From: Pseudoalteromonas rubra
GTDB taxonomy: Bacteria > Pseudomonadota > Gammaproteobacteria > Enterobacterales > Alteromonadaceae
Direction: 5' to 3'
DNA: 64,000 nt
Assembly: GCF_001482385.1 (NCBI RefSeq)
Contig: NZ_CP013611.1
Coordinates: 3,417,501 to 3,481,500, forward strand
The position numbers and the translations under genes were made by a program. Positions 47,155 to 55,335 of the stretch are shown here, piece after piece (position 1 is the stretch's first letter; each line of letters opens with the position of its first letter). The notes under the pieces were generated by a model. It ran no database searches. It had not been told where the DNA came from and worked only from the letters and a program-made list of their open reading frames with translations.

Positions 47155-48048
47155 TTAAGATTTACGGTCGTACACCACAGCATTGTGCGCATGCAGGCTT
47201 TCCTGATGCTCTACTTTAAACTGGTAGTCTGTGACTTCTGTGATTGATTCCAGTGTTGCTTTAATACGCCTTGCAGCGTCTTCACAAAACATCAGGTTTT
47301 TTGCATTCAGTGCTGCAAACGCTTGCTCATCTTCACGCTTAACCGCCGTTTGAACTGGCGTTGCCAGCGTTTCCTCAAACAATGAAAGCCAGTGCGCCAG
47401 ATCGGGCAAGTGACCGCCAGCTAGATCGGCTTCAATGTAAGCGAAAGAGCGCTGGCTGTGCGGCGTTGCGACTGACCCCTGTGGTCCTTTGAGCCATGCC
47501 AGTAACTGCGCTTTGTCTATGTTGTCCTGATCGACAAACTGCTGCTCGACCGTGTCGCTCAGTAACTGACGAGACAACGCCGCTGAGCAAGGGCAGGTAC
47601 TGCTGTAGGTAATTGTGCTGATGAGCTTGCAGTGGGTTTTACCTTCAAGGTGCTCACAGTGCAATTCTATTGGATAAGCATTGTAGCCGCTGTAGTTGCT
47701 TTTCAGAGCCGGTCTGTTCAGTGGTAGCTCGAACTTCAGTACTAACTTGGCAGACTGACTGAGACCTTGCTGGGATGCGACTATCTCTTTGAGCACCTTA
47801 TCGAGCTGTGCGAAAGTGAGTTCAGTCCCTACCAATGCTTCGTTGGCGAGCAAGTAAAGACGTGACATATGAATGCCTTTTGCGCCAGTATCCAGGCTGA
47901 CAAAAACGTCCATCAGAGTGTTGATGTTGACGCTGGTCTGATCGCAGCGCACCTGCATGGGTAGTGCTATTTTTTCCATTCCAACCCACTTTAGCGGGCT
48001 CTGGCTGTCTGGCTCAAAATGGGTCGCAATATCGGGGAGTTGCATCAT
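47155..48048 (-). CDS. folE2: GTP cyclohydrolase FolE2 (type IB)
   Basis: Converts GTP to dihydroneopterin triphosphate for folate synthesis. Unlike FolE, this type does not strictly need zinc and commonly replaces it in zinc-starved cells. The 297-residue protein shows the COG1469 pattern: GKGIHMSRLYLLANEAL-like (KGIHMSRLYLL), SNYSGYNAYPIELHCEHLEG, and the active-site Cys region YSSTCPCSAALSRQL. It starts 16 bp after the alternative pyrC on the same strand, so the two are one operon. An ATG one codon later is equally possible. Confidence 0.95.
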   Translation of the reverse strand: MMQLPDIATHFEPDSQSPLKWVGMEKIALPMQVRCDQTSVNINTLMDVFVSLDTGAKGIHMSRLYLLANEALVGTELTFAQLDKVLKEIVASQQGLSQSAKLVLKFELPLNRPALKSNYSGYNAYPIELHCEHLEGKTHCKLISTITYSSTCPCSAALSRQLLSDTVEQQFVDQDNIDKAQLLAWLKGPQGSVATPHSQRSFAYIEADLAGGHLPDLAHWLSLFEETLATPVQTAVKREDEQAFAALNAKNLMFCEDAARRIKATLESITEVTDYQFKVEHQESLHAHNAVVYDRKS

Positions 48049-48064
48049 GGTTTATGAGTCTCAC

Positions 48065-49396
48065 TTAACGGTTAAAACGTAACGCCTGCGCGGCATTGTG
48101 CTCGGTATTGACCTTGTCACCATCAAACACCATGGCCCCATTAACAAAGGTCGCACGGATCTGATGAGAGAAAGTGGTGCCATGAAACGGACTCCACTTA
48201 CATAGGTAACGGGTTTGTTCGTGTTGTACGTGGGTTGCGTGATTTGGATCAACCAGCACCAGATCGGCAAAATACCCTTCCCTGAGGAAACCTCGTTTGT
48301 CGATGGCAAAGCGGGTTGCAACGTTATGTGCTGTTTTTTCAACCATCTGAGTAAGTGTCATTGCGCCACGTTTAACCTGCTCCATGAGGGTCAGTAAGGC
48401 ATGTTCAACCAGTGGCAGGCCTGCCGGCGCTTGCGGATAGGGCACGTTTTTCTCTTGCCAGGTATGCGGGGCATGGTCGGTGGCAATGATATCAATGCGC
48501 CCGTCATGCAGGGCTTTTAGCAATGCGAGCCGGTCCGATTCGGCTTTAATGGCCGGGTTACATTTGATGAGGTTGCCCAGGGCCGGATAATCTTGTTGGT
48601 TAAACCACAAATGATGAACGCAGGCTTCGGCTGTGATGTGCTTTTCGGCCAAAGGCGCAGTGCTGAATAAGCTCAATTCTTTTGCCGTGGTTAAGTGCAG
48701 GACATGCAGTTGCGTACGATATTTTTTAGCAAGGGCAACGGCATAAGAAGAGGATTGATAGCAGGCTTCATCATCACGGATCATCGGGTGATGGATGATT
48801 TGCGGTGTTCCATATTGCTGCTCAATGCGCGCATTATTTTGCTGGATCACTGAACCTTGTTCACAGTGCGTGGCGATAAGGGTGGGACATTCTCTGAAAA
48901 TTGCATCCAGGGCAGCGGGGTGCTCTACCAGCAAATCGCCGGTTGATGCACCCATAAAGACTTTCACGCCACACACCTGACGTGGATCAACGGCTTTGAT
49001 CTCATCTAAATTATCTGGCGTAGCGCCGAGGTAAAACGCGTAGTTTGCGACAGAATCTCGTTGTGCAATGGCGTGTTTGTCTGCGAGTGCTTGTCGGGTC
49101 GTGGTCGAAGGAGAGACATTGGGCATTTCCATAAAACTGGTGATCCCGCCAGCTGCGGCCGCGGCCGATTCACTGGCAATGGAACCTTTATGGGTCAGGC
49201 CGGGTTCTCTGAAGTGCACTTGATCATCTATCATGCCGGGCATCAGCCACATGCCCTGGGCATTGATGACTGCTTCATTGGGTCTGGCCGATAAATCCGG
49301 GCCAATTTCAGCAATGTACTGGTTTTCAATTCTGAGATCAGAAACGTAAAGCTTACCTTCATTCACTAAGGTGGCGTGTTTAATTAAGCGTGCCAT
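48065..49396 (-). CDS. Alternative dihydroorotase (class I, 443 aa), Zur-linked
   Basis: Third step of pyrimidine synthesis, or a related cyclic amidohydrolase. Start at 49,396 (MARLIKHATLVNEGKLYVSD) after AGGA, giving 443 residues. The frame stays open far upstream but that part is not translated from a good site. Motifs are IDDQVHFREPGLTHKGSIAS, the carbamylated Lys in GVKVFMGAS, THCEQG, LHLTTAKEL and ATDHAPHT. The usual first zinc ligand (HxH) is Gln59-Val-His61. Such paralogues occur in Zur regulons. It is in an operon with folE2. The Zur-type box lies about 150 bp upstream. Probably not the main PyrC. Confidence 0.88.
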   Translation of the reverse strand: MARLIKHATLVNEGKLYVSDLRIENQYIAEIGPDLSARPNEAVINAQGMWLMPGMIDDQVHFREPGLTHKGSIASESAAAAAGGITSFMEMPNVSPSTTTRQALADKHAIAQRDSVANYAFYLGATPDNLDEIKAVDPRQVCGVKVFMGASTGDLLVEHPAALDAIFRECPTLIATHCEQGSVIQQNNARIEQQYGTPQIIHHPMIRDDEACYQSSSYAVALAKKYRTQLHVLHLTTAKELSLFSTAPLAEKHITAEACVHHLWFNQQDYPALGNLIKCNPAIKAESDRLALLKALHDGRIDIIATDHAPHTWQEKNVPYPQAPAGLPLVEHALLTLMEQVKRGAMTLTQMVEKTAHNVATRFAIDKRGFLREGYFADLVLVDPNHATHVQHEQTRYLCKWSPFHGTTFSHQIRATFVNGAMVFDGDKVNTEHNAAQALRFNR

Positions 49397-49546
49397 TGGT
49401 ATCCTGATTAATTGTAGAGATAAACAAAACTTAAGGCTGTTCTTTTGGGCCACGACGCAGGCCGCAATCAACATTGCGCGTGCTTTTCTTTGCGTACCCA
49501 ACTCACATATGGGTCTGTTTAGCGCAACAAAGATTGTTGATTGTTT

Positions 49547-49561
49547 TGTTATATTATAACA
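49547..49561. promoter_or_regulatory. Perfect Zur-type box between the dihydroorotase/folE2 operon and the M3 peptidase
   Basis: TGTTATATTATAACA is a perfect 15-bp palindrome, the core of the gammaproteobacterial Zur consensus, with flanking T on the left and T on the right. It is 34 bp before the peptidase ATG and about 150 bp before the dihydroorotase ATG. It also contains TATAAT on the minus strand. Confidence 0.85.
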
Positions 49562-49595
49562 TATCCGCTCTATTTTACAGATGAGAGAATCGACG

Positions 49596-51749
49596 ATGAA
49601 AAAGTTACTTGCACTGGCAGTGAGCTCTGCCTTACTTGTGACGGCCTGCACGGGCGGGGATCGTACGTCAGGCTTGCAAAAAACAGCAGCGTCTGCGACG
49701 GTAACTGAGGGTAATCCTTTACTGGTAGCAAGCACCTTGCAATATCAATCACCCGACTTTAACCGCATTGATGATGCGCACTTTATGCCTGCCTTTGAGC
49801 AAGGCATGGCTGAGCAAATGGCTGAAGTCAATGCCATTATTAGCCAAACCGAGTCTGCCAGTTTTAGTAATACCATTGTTGCATTGGAGCGAAGTGGTGA
49901 GTTACTAAAGCGCACGCAGGGGGTATTCTTCAACCTGTCTAATACTGATTCAAACGTAAAGCGTCGTGAGATCCAGTCTGAAATGGCCCCTAAGCTGGCT
50001 GGCCACTACGATAATATTTATCTGAACAAAGCGCTTTATAAGCGAGTGGCAGAGGTTTACGGTCAGCTTAATGTGCTTAACCTGGGTGCCGAAGAAAAGC
50101 GTCTGACTGAAGTCTATTACAAACAATTTGTCAGAGCGGGCGCCAAGCTGACTGAGTCGCAACAAAAAGAGATCCGTGAAATTAACGCGGCTTTGTCGTC
50201 ACTGACGACCCAGTTCTCGCAGCATTTACTGGCCATGTCTAAGAGTAATGTGGTGCTGGTTAAGGACAAAGCGAAACTGACTGGCCTGACAGACGCACAC
50301 ATTGCGCAACTGGCACAAGCGGCTGAGCAAGCGGGACATCCGGGTCAGTATCTGATCAAAATTACCAACACCACGCGCCAGCCTATTTTGGCTAAGCTGG
50401 AAGATCGCCAATTGCGTGAGCAAGTATGGCGCGCCTCCTCAGAACGTGGCTTATCAGGTGAGAATAACAATCGGGAGATTGTTGCACAACTGGCGCAGCT
50501 GAGAGCGAAAAAGGCTGCGTTACTGGGTTATCAAAGCTGGGCTCACTATGGCCTGGATGCACAAATGGCTAAAACGCCAACTGCGGTTTACGACATGTTT
50601 GCCAGCATGGTGCCTGCTTTGCTGAAAAACGTGGAAGCGGAAGCACAGGCCATCAAAGACAAAGTTCGTGCTACGGGTGGCGATTTTGAACTGGCTGCCT
50701 GGGACTGGTTGTATTACGCCGATCTGGTACGTCAGGATAAGTTCGATCTGGACGAGTCTGAGGTGAAAGCTTATTTTGAGTTTGATCGAGTGCTGGAAGA
50801 TGGCTTATTCTTCACTATGGAGCGCCTGTATGGCGTCACCTTTAAACCACGCACTGATATTCCTGTCTACCACTCGGATGTGAAAGCCTATGAAGTGTTT
50901 GACGCGGACGGCACCAGCCTGGCCATTTTTATGGCTGATTACTTTGCCCGTGAAGGCAAGCGTGGTGGCGCCTGGATGAGTTCGTTTGTGAAGCAATCTG
51001 GTCTTGACCAGGAGCGTCCGGTGGTGGTGAATGTGATGAACATTGAAAAAGCCCCTGAAGGTCAGCCGACCCTGCTGAGCTATTCTGAAACCACTACTAT
51101 GTTCCACGAACTGGGTCACGGCCTGCACGGTATGTTGTCTCAGGTTAAATACCCGACGCTGTCGGGGACATCTGTGTCCCGTGACTTTGTTGAATTCCCG
51201 TCAACGTTCGAAGAAGACTGGGCTATCCATCCGGAAGTCATTAAGAACTACGCTAAGCATTATCAAACCGGAGCAGCTATTCCGAAGGCACTGCTAGAAA
51301 AGGTTGTTGCCAGCCGCAGTTTCAATATGGGCTTTGACACACTAGAATATGTGGCGGCTGCGCTGCTGGATATGGAGTGGCATGCATTGGCAGCGGATGC
51401 GCCGTTGCAGGATCTGGTTGAATTTGAGCAAGCTGCATTGAGCAAGCATGGCGTGAACATCGACTATGTACCACCCAGATACAAGTCGGCTTACTTTGCG
51501 CACTCAATGGGTGGCGGCTATTCAGCGGGTTACTACGCCTACATGTGGAGTGAGATCCTGGCGGCGGATGCCTTTGCTTATGTACAGTCTCAGGGCGGGC
51601 TTAACCGTAAGGTTGGTACGCACTATCGCAAGAACATTCTCGAAGTGGGTAACTCTCGTGACCTGATGGAGTCGTATAAAGCGTTCCGTGGTGCAGAGCC
51701 AACCACCGAAGCACTGCTTAAGCGTCGCGGACTCAATGTTGCACCATAA
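49596..51749 (+). CDS. M3-family zinc metallopeptidase lipoprotein (Dcp-like)
   Basis: Probable peptidyl-dipeptidase or oligopeptidase. The ATG at 49,596 (MKKLLALAVSSALLVTACTG) is chosen over the one at 49,581 because GAGAG lies before it and a lipobox LVTAC follows, giving 717 residues. The catalytic motif FHELGHGLHG (HExxH) near residue 506 and the downstream Glu in the FVEFPSTFEEDW segment are characteristic of M3A (Dcp, 681 aa in E. coli). Tethering to a membrane facing the periplasm is inferred. It directly follows the perfect Zur box, an odd partner for a zinc enzyme. Confidence 0.93.
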   Translation: MKKLLALAVSSALLVTACTGGDRTSGLQKTAASATVTEGNPLLVASTLQYQSPDFNRIDDAHFMPAFEQGMAEQMAEVNAIISQTESASFSNTIVALERSGELLKRTQGVFFNLSNTDSNVKRREIQSEMAPKLAGHYDNIYLNKALYKRVAEVYGQLNVLNLGAEEKRLTEVYYKQFVRAGAKLTESQQKEIREINAALSSLTTQFSQHLLAMSKSNVVLVKDKAKLTGLTDAHIAQLAQAAEQAGHPGQYLIKITNTTRQPILAKLEDRQLREQVWRASSERGLSGENNNREIVAQLAQLRAKKAALLGYQSWAHYGLDAQMAKTPTAVYDMFASMVPALLKNVEAEAQAIKDKVRATGGDFELAAWDWLYYADLVRQDKFDLDESEVKAYFEFDRVLEDGLFFTMERLYGVTFKPRTDIPVYHSDVKAYEVFDADGTSLAIFMADYFAREGKRGGAWMSSFVKQSGLDQERPVVVNVMNIEKAPEGQPTLLSYSETTTMFHELGHGLHGMLSQVKYPTLSGTSVSRDFVEFPSTFEEDWAIHPEVIKNYAKHYQTGAAIPKALLEKVVASRSFNMGFDTLEYVAAALLDMEWHALAADAPLQDLVEFEQAALSKHGVNIDYVPPRYKSAYFAHSMGGGYSAGYYAYMWSEILAADAFAYVQSQGGLNRKVGTHYRKNILEVGNSRDLMESYKAFRGAEPTTEALLKRRGLNVAP

Positions 51750-51808
51750 AACCAGCAATTGAAGGGCTGCCTGCCGGCAGTCCTTACTCTGTTTGAAATT
51801 CTGCGATA

Positions 51809-51823
51809 TGTTATACTGTAACT
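51809..51823. promoter_or_regulatory. Second Zur-type box, upstream of DUF1826
   Basis: TGTTATACTGTAACT matches the perfect box at 49,547 in 12 of 15 positions, with the left arm intact. It lies 47 bp before the DUF1826 ATG, in a suitable promoter position. Confidence 0.7.
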
Positions 51824-51869
51824 TTTGTTGTGAATGCCGCACAACTCGGTGCAGATGTAGGAGAAGACC

Positions 51870-52544
51870 ATGACCCGTGCTTTAGCCACTAATGACAATT
51901 CAATGATCCCTGCCAATCGGTATGCAGCCATATCCCCTGAGCCGAACGTTCTGACGGATATCTATCGCGAAGATATTAACCTGAGTGTCTGGCAATGCAC
52001 GCTGACTCAGGCGCTTAATTCAGAAGTAACTAATTTACTCAGCAATACTAGCGAGTTGCAGTTGTCGATTGCGGCAACTCCCGAGCAAACGATAGGCGAA
52101 TTGCACGCCGCCTCGGCTTTACTTGTTGATAAGCCTGCGCTGACTGAGCACCTGGCGACGCTGGTGGATATGTTTTGTACTTTGTTTGAATTAAAGCGCG
52201 CCGGACTCAGGCTCACGATACTCAATAAAGCTATGTGTCCTAAGTTTCATGTCGATCACATACCTTGTAGGCTGGTGAGTACGCTGGGCGGTGTGGCCTC
52301 TCAGTGGTTACCTCACGACACAGTCGATCGCAGCAAGCTCGGTGCGGGTAGCAAAGGTAAGAAAGATCATGAGTCCGGAATTTACACGTCTGAATCGGAC
52401 ATTCAGCAGCTCAATGCGGGTGATGTTGCTTTATTGAAAGGGTCTGGCTGGCTTGGCAATGAAGATGGAGCCCTGGTGCATCGTTCGCCAGCGCCCACAG
52501 CTGGAGAAGCACGCTTGTTGCTCACGCTGGATTTTATTGACTGA
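51870..52544 (+). CDS. DUF1826 domain protein, zinc-starvation locus
   Basis: The 224-residue protein begins MTRALATNDNSMIPANRYAA with GGAGA upstream. The central part MCPKFHVDHIPCRLVSTLGG, followed by SQWLPHD, is typical of DUF1826. It carries an HVD (HxD) triplet that could bind a metal, as in Fe(II)/2-oxoglutarate enzymes, although no function is established. DUF1826 genes are commonly found with COG0523 GTPases in Zur regulons. Here it precedes such a GTPase by about 100 bp and has its own Zur-like box. Confidence 0.85.
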   Translation: MTRALATNDNSMIPANRYAAISPEPNVLTDIYREDINLSVWQCTLTQALNSEVTNLLSNTSELQLSIAATPEQTIGELHAASALLVDKPALTEHLATLVDMFCTLFELKRAGLRLTILNKAMCPKFHVDHIPCRLVSTLGGVASQWLPHDTVDRSKLGAGSKGKKDHESGIYTSESDIQQLNAGDVALLKGSGWLGNEDGALVHRSPAPTAGEARLLLTLDFID

Positions 52545-52645
52545 GTGGCAAAGTCATAGTGTGTTACTATTTGACCGCACTGGATTATCGTCAGATGACT
52601 ATCAGGTCATGAGTGTTTTTAAGTTGGCTGGAGAGCACTGTAAGT

Positions 52646-53548
52646 ATGGAACCAATCCTCGTACTGGTTGGCTTTTTGGGCGCGGGTAAAACCACGCTGT
52701 TAAAACGTCTGCTGCTTGAGGCTCAGCAAGCCGACTGGGACCCCTATGTGATCCTGAATGATTATGAGCACGCCGAGCTGGATGCCAGACAACTGGCCGA
52801 GCAGCTCAGTGAAGGGGCGTTAAAGCCGCTCGATGGCAGCTGTATTTGTTGCAGTGGCATCACCGCGCTGCGCGACAGCATTAATCGTATTCCACAGCGC
52901 AAGCGAGGGATCACCTTGATTGAAGCGAATGGTACATCCGATGCATGTCGTTTAATGGGGTTTCTGGGTGTGGGGCTGGACGAACGCTTCAAACCGCCGG
53001 TACAGATCGCGGTGGTCGATGCCAAAAACTGGCAATGTCGTGGTGAACACAATGTGCTGGAAGCCAATCAAGTTCAAGTCTCTTCGCTCATTGTGCTCAC
53101 ACATACCACCGGCTTATCCGACGCGCGCATACAGCGTGTTAAGGATGAACTGCAGCAGGTGAACCCAAACGCGACAATTCAGGGTGTGAGGGAGCTTGCA
53201 CTTTGGCAGCTGCCAGAGTTGTCACCCGTGTCGGGTAATGTCGATGCATTTGAGCATCAAAAATCACACTGGGCGTCCTGCTCTGTGGCGTTACCTGCTT
53301 TGCCTGATGAAACCTGTATTGAGGCCTTGTGTGCGCGTATACCCGAGACTATTTTGCGCGTGAAAGGCTGCACACGCATTGGTACAAGTGCTGATTATAC
53401 TTACTTTGAGCGATGTCCGGATGGCGCTGTGTCGATCCGGCCATTTAAGGGGGAGCCGGTTACGGGGAGTAAATTGCTGGTCGTGGGACCGGGTAGTGAT
53501 CCTGGCAAATTGAATGAGCTTGTCTCGCAGGTTTTGGCCGCACATTGA
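52646..53548 (+). CDS. COG0523 (CobW/YeiR/ZigA-like) GTPase, putative zinc chaperone
   Basis: Start at 52,646 (MEPILVLVGFLGAGKTTLLK) after GGAGAG, giving 300 residues. Walker A is GFLGAGKTT. The metal motif CxCC is SCICCSG (Cys66, 68, 69), and a short CobW C-terminal domain is present (about 210-300, with YFERCPDGAVSIRPF). The usual G4 motif NKxD is replaced by THTT in LIVLTHTTGLSD, so nucleotide specificity may be altered. Members deliver zinc to client proteins during starvation. Likely co-transcribed with DUF1826. Confidence 0.9.
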   Translation: MEPILVLVGFLGAGKTTLLKRLLLEAQQADWDPYVILNDYEHAELDARQLAEQLSEGALKPLDGSCICCSGITALRDSINRIPQRKRGITLIEANGTSDACRLMGFLGVGLDERFKPPVQIAVVDAKNWQCRGEHNVLEANQVQVSSLIVLTHTTGLSDARIQRVKDELQQVNPNATIQGVRELALWQLPELSPVSGNVDAFEHQKSHWASCSVALPALPDETCIEALCARIPETILRVKGCTRIGTSADYTYFERCPDGAVSIRPFKGEPVTGSKLLVVGPGSDPGKLNELVSQVLAAH

Positions 53549-53574
53549 TTGTAAAGGCGGCCATGCAGGGTGGG

Positions 53575-53964
53575 TTAGTGGCAGCGCCCGGTCTGACACA
53601 GGTTGAAGTTTTTATAGTGGCTGATCACCAGCAATACGCTGCCTAAAATCGTCAGCAGCTTTTCCCCTTCCTCAGCCATCAAGTCATGGGCAAAAAATGC
53701 GGCGAAGAATAATACGCCGATACCTGCGGTGCCGTAGCCTAAAATACGCCACTGGTTGTGCTTTTTACACCCCAGAAATAACGCGCTGCTGCTGGTCACC
53801 AGCACACCAACGAGTAGCCAGCGATGAAATGCCTCATCTGAAAAGAAGGTTGCACCGAACGCTGGTAGCAGGGCAACCAGCAGGGGCACAAACAAGCAAT
53901 GAACGACGCACATCGCAGACAAGCCGATGGCGTATTTGTCTAACCTTTCAGACAGGTTTCTCAT
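53575..53964 (-). CDS. MerC-domain membrane protein
   Basis: The 129-residue protein has four membrane segments (about 12-32, 44-62, 70-90, 98-116). The MerC-like Cys pair is AMCVVHCLFVPLL near residues 19-25, with further Cys in the tail LCQTGRC and a GC in FLGCKKHN. MerC proteins move mercuric or other soft metal ions, and chromosomal copies sit near COG0523 and DUF1826 genes. A role in zinc homeostasis is therefore an inference. It converges with the GTPase gene. Upstream at 54,046-54,060 is one clear Zur half-site only. Confidence 0.82.
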   Translation of the reverse strand: MRNLSERLDKYAIGLSAMCVVHCLFVPLLVALLPAFGATFFSDEAFHRWLLVGVLVTSSSALFLGCKKHNQWRILGYGTAGIGVLFFAAFFAHDLMAEEGEKLLTILGSVLLVISHYKNFNLCQTGRCH

Positions 53965-54118
53965 GGTTTCCTCACCTTGATGATTAACGTAAGCGCTAGT
54001 GCAGGCTTATCGTACGAGCTGCTGAGCGCCTTGAATAAGTCGTTATGTTATATCATTTGAGGGACCTTGAATAGCTTGACCGTGATGAAAGCAACGCAGG
54101 AGTCGGGCGTGAGGGCAG

Positions 54119-54490
54119 TTATATCGCGGCCATTACAAGCAGCACACTTACCACAGCAAATAATATCCATGACCAGTGCCTTCCTTTTGATAGACCCAAA
54201 GCCAGTAAACTGTGTAGCGCAAATGTCAGCGCGGTGATGTGAAGCAGTGTAGCAGGGGTGAACTCGGGTGATGCCAGAGCAATCAGAAGTGCGGCAAATC
54301 CAAGCCAGGCGATGGAAGTCAGATGCCAGGCAAAGCGTAGTGTGCGAATGGTAAAATCGTTACTGCCAAACAACTGTGGCAGGTTATCTCGCTTAAATAG
54401 CCGAATGAGGATAAAGCGCTCGCCAAGATAGGAATGCACTAGCGAGACTAAAATGAGCAGCGCGGCAGCAAGGTAGAGAAGTAAGCTCAT
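54119..54490 (-). CDS. Small four-helix membrane protein of unknown function
   Basis: The 123-residue protein has four predicted membrane segments (about 2-20, 55-72, 80-98, 104-122) and a charged first loop (GERFILIRLFKRDNLPQLFG). I do not recognise the family. It lies alone on the minus strand downstream of a hypothetical lipoprotein and before the MerC gene. No operator seen. Confidence 0.6.
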   Translation of the reverse strand: MSLLLYLAAALLILVSLVHSYLGERFILIRLFKRDNLPQLFGSNDFTIRTLRFAWHLTSIAWLGFAALLIALASPEFTPATLLHITALTFALHSLLALGLSKGRHWSWILFAVVSVLLVMAAI

Positions 54491-54536
54491 ATAAAACCTC
54501 GTGGAGTGTTGAGTGCTGCGTTAGCTGCACTGGCAA

Positions 54537-55133
54537 CTAAGTACGACATTGCTCGGGTGTCAGAGTTAACAGGGTACATAGTATTGTCCTTATTATCAGG
54601 CTTTTTGCCGGGGGGCTAACTGCGGTGGACGAAGTATGGTGACTTTCCGTGGCTTTGTGCAAGTTGAATACTGAGGTAATGAGCGTAGTTGCATCCGTTA
54701 GCTCTTCTTTTGTAAGCCCGTTATTTGTACAGTTAAAATACATATTGTGCGTGTAGTCTCCATGAGGAAAGTTAGCTCGTATGCGCATCGAGTATGTATC
54801 AGATGTATTGCCTTTACTAGTAAGCAAGAACTGAACTGGAATGTTTACTCCGGATAACAGGTAGGACAGCTGAAGGTCTTTGTCTGCCGTCTGAACGATG
54901 TATAATTCTCTGAAAACATCTTTGTCTATCTGGCCTGTCAGGCTTGGCCAATTACCAGTCAGTGTGCGGTGCCTGCAAACATGCCAGAGCAGTTGATAAC
55001 TGGGCATTACTGCATGGACTCTGATGAACGATTCAGTATATTGTTTGGAAGTTTGCTGATTAACTTGCGTTGGAGAGCTTGCGCACCCGCTTAGCAGAAC
55101 AGGAAGCAAGTAATAACTGGAGAAAGTACTCAT
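54537..55133 (-). CDS. Hypothetical lipoprotein
   Basis: The 198-residue protein has a short signal with lipobox LLSGC (Cys17), then Ser/Thr/Gln-rich sequence and a domain with three well-spaced Cys. The C-terminus is Ser/Thr-rich (SSTAVSPPAKS) and then hydrophobic. No family recognised. The ribosome-binding site is weak, and the start is uncertain. It is transcribed in the same direction as the small membrane gene 46 bp downstream, so they may be co-transcribed. Confidence 0.55.
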   Translation of the reverse strand: MSTFSSYYLLPVLLSGCASSPTQVNQQTSKQYTESFIRVHAVMPSYQLLWHVCRHRTLTGNWPSLTGQIDKDVFRELYIVQTADKDLQLSYLLSGVNIPVQFLLTSKGNTSDTYSMRIRANFPHGDYTHNMYFNCTNNGLTKEELTDATTLITSVFNLHKATESHHTSSTAVSPPAKSLIIRTILCTLLTLTPEQCRT

Positions 55134-55335
55134 TAGGTCATTGTTATTAGCTCTGTATAGGTAATTTGTACCTTATTTATACGATACTGGCTAGGGTCGA
55201 TTTGTTAATGTATCTCAGGGTGTTTGTACGAAAGCCTGGCAGCGAGCACGATGTCGAATCATATCGCACGCCCCAGCATTCTGGATTACCTAGCTACAAC
55301 ACATTGTATGGAGTGTAGTATTTACCTGGCCATGG

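Noticed and set aside
48065..49735. 556-codon reading of the dihydroorotase
   Set aside because: The upstream 113 codons cross the Zur box and promoter region. The ATG at 49,396 has a good ribosome-binding site and matches the family N-terminus.
54046..54060. Third Zur box upstream of the MerC-domain gene
   Set aside because: The left arm TGTTATA is perfect, but the right arm matches at only 3 of 7 positions. Kept only as a half-site.
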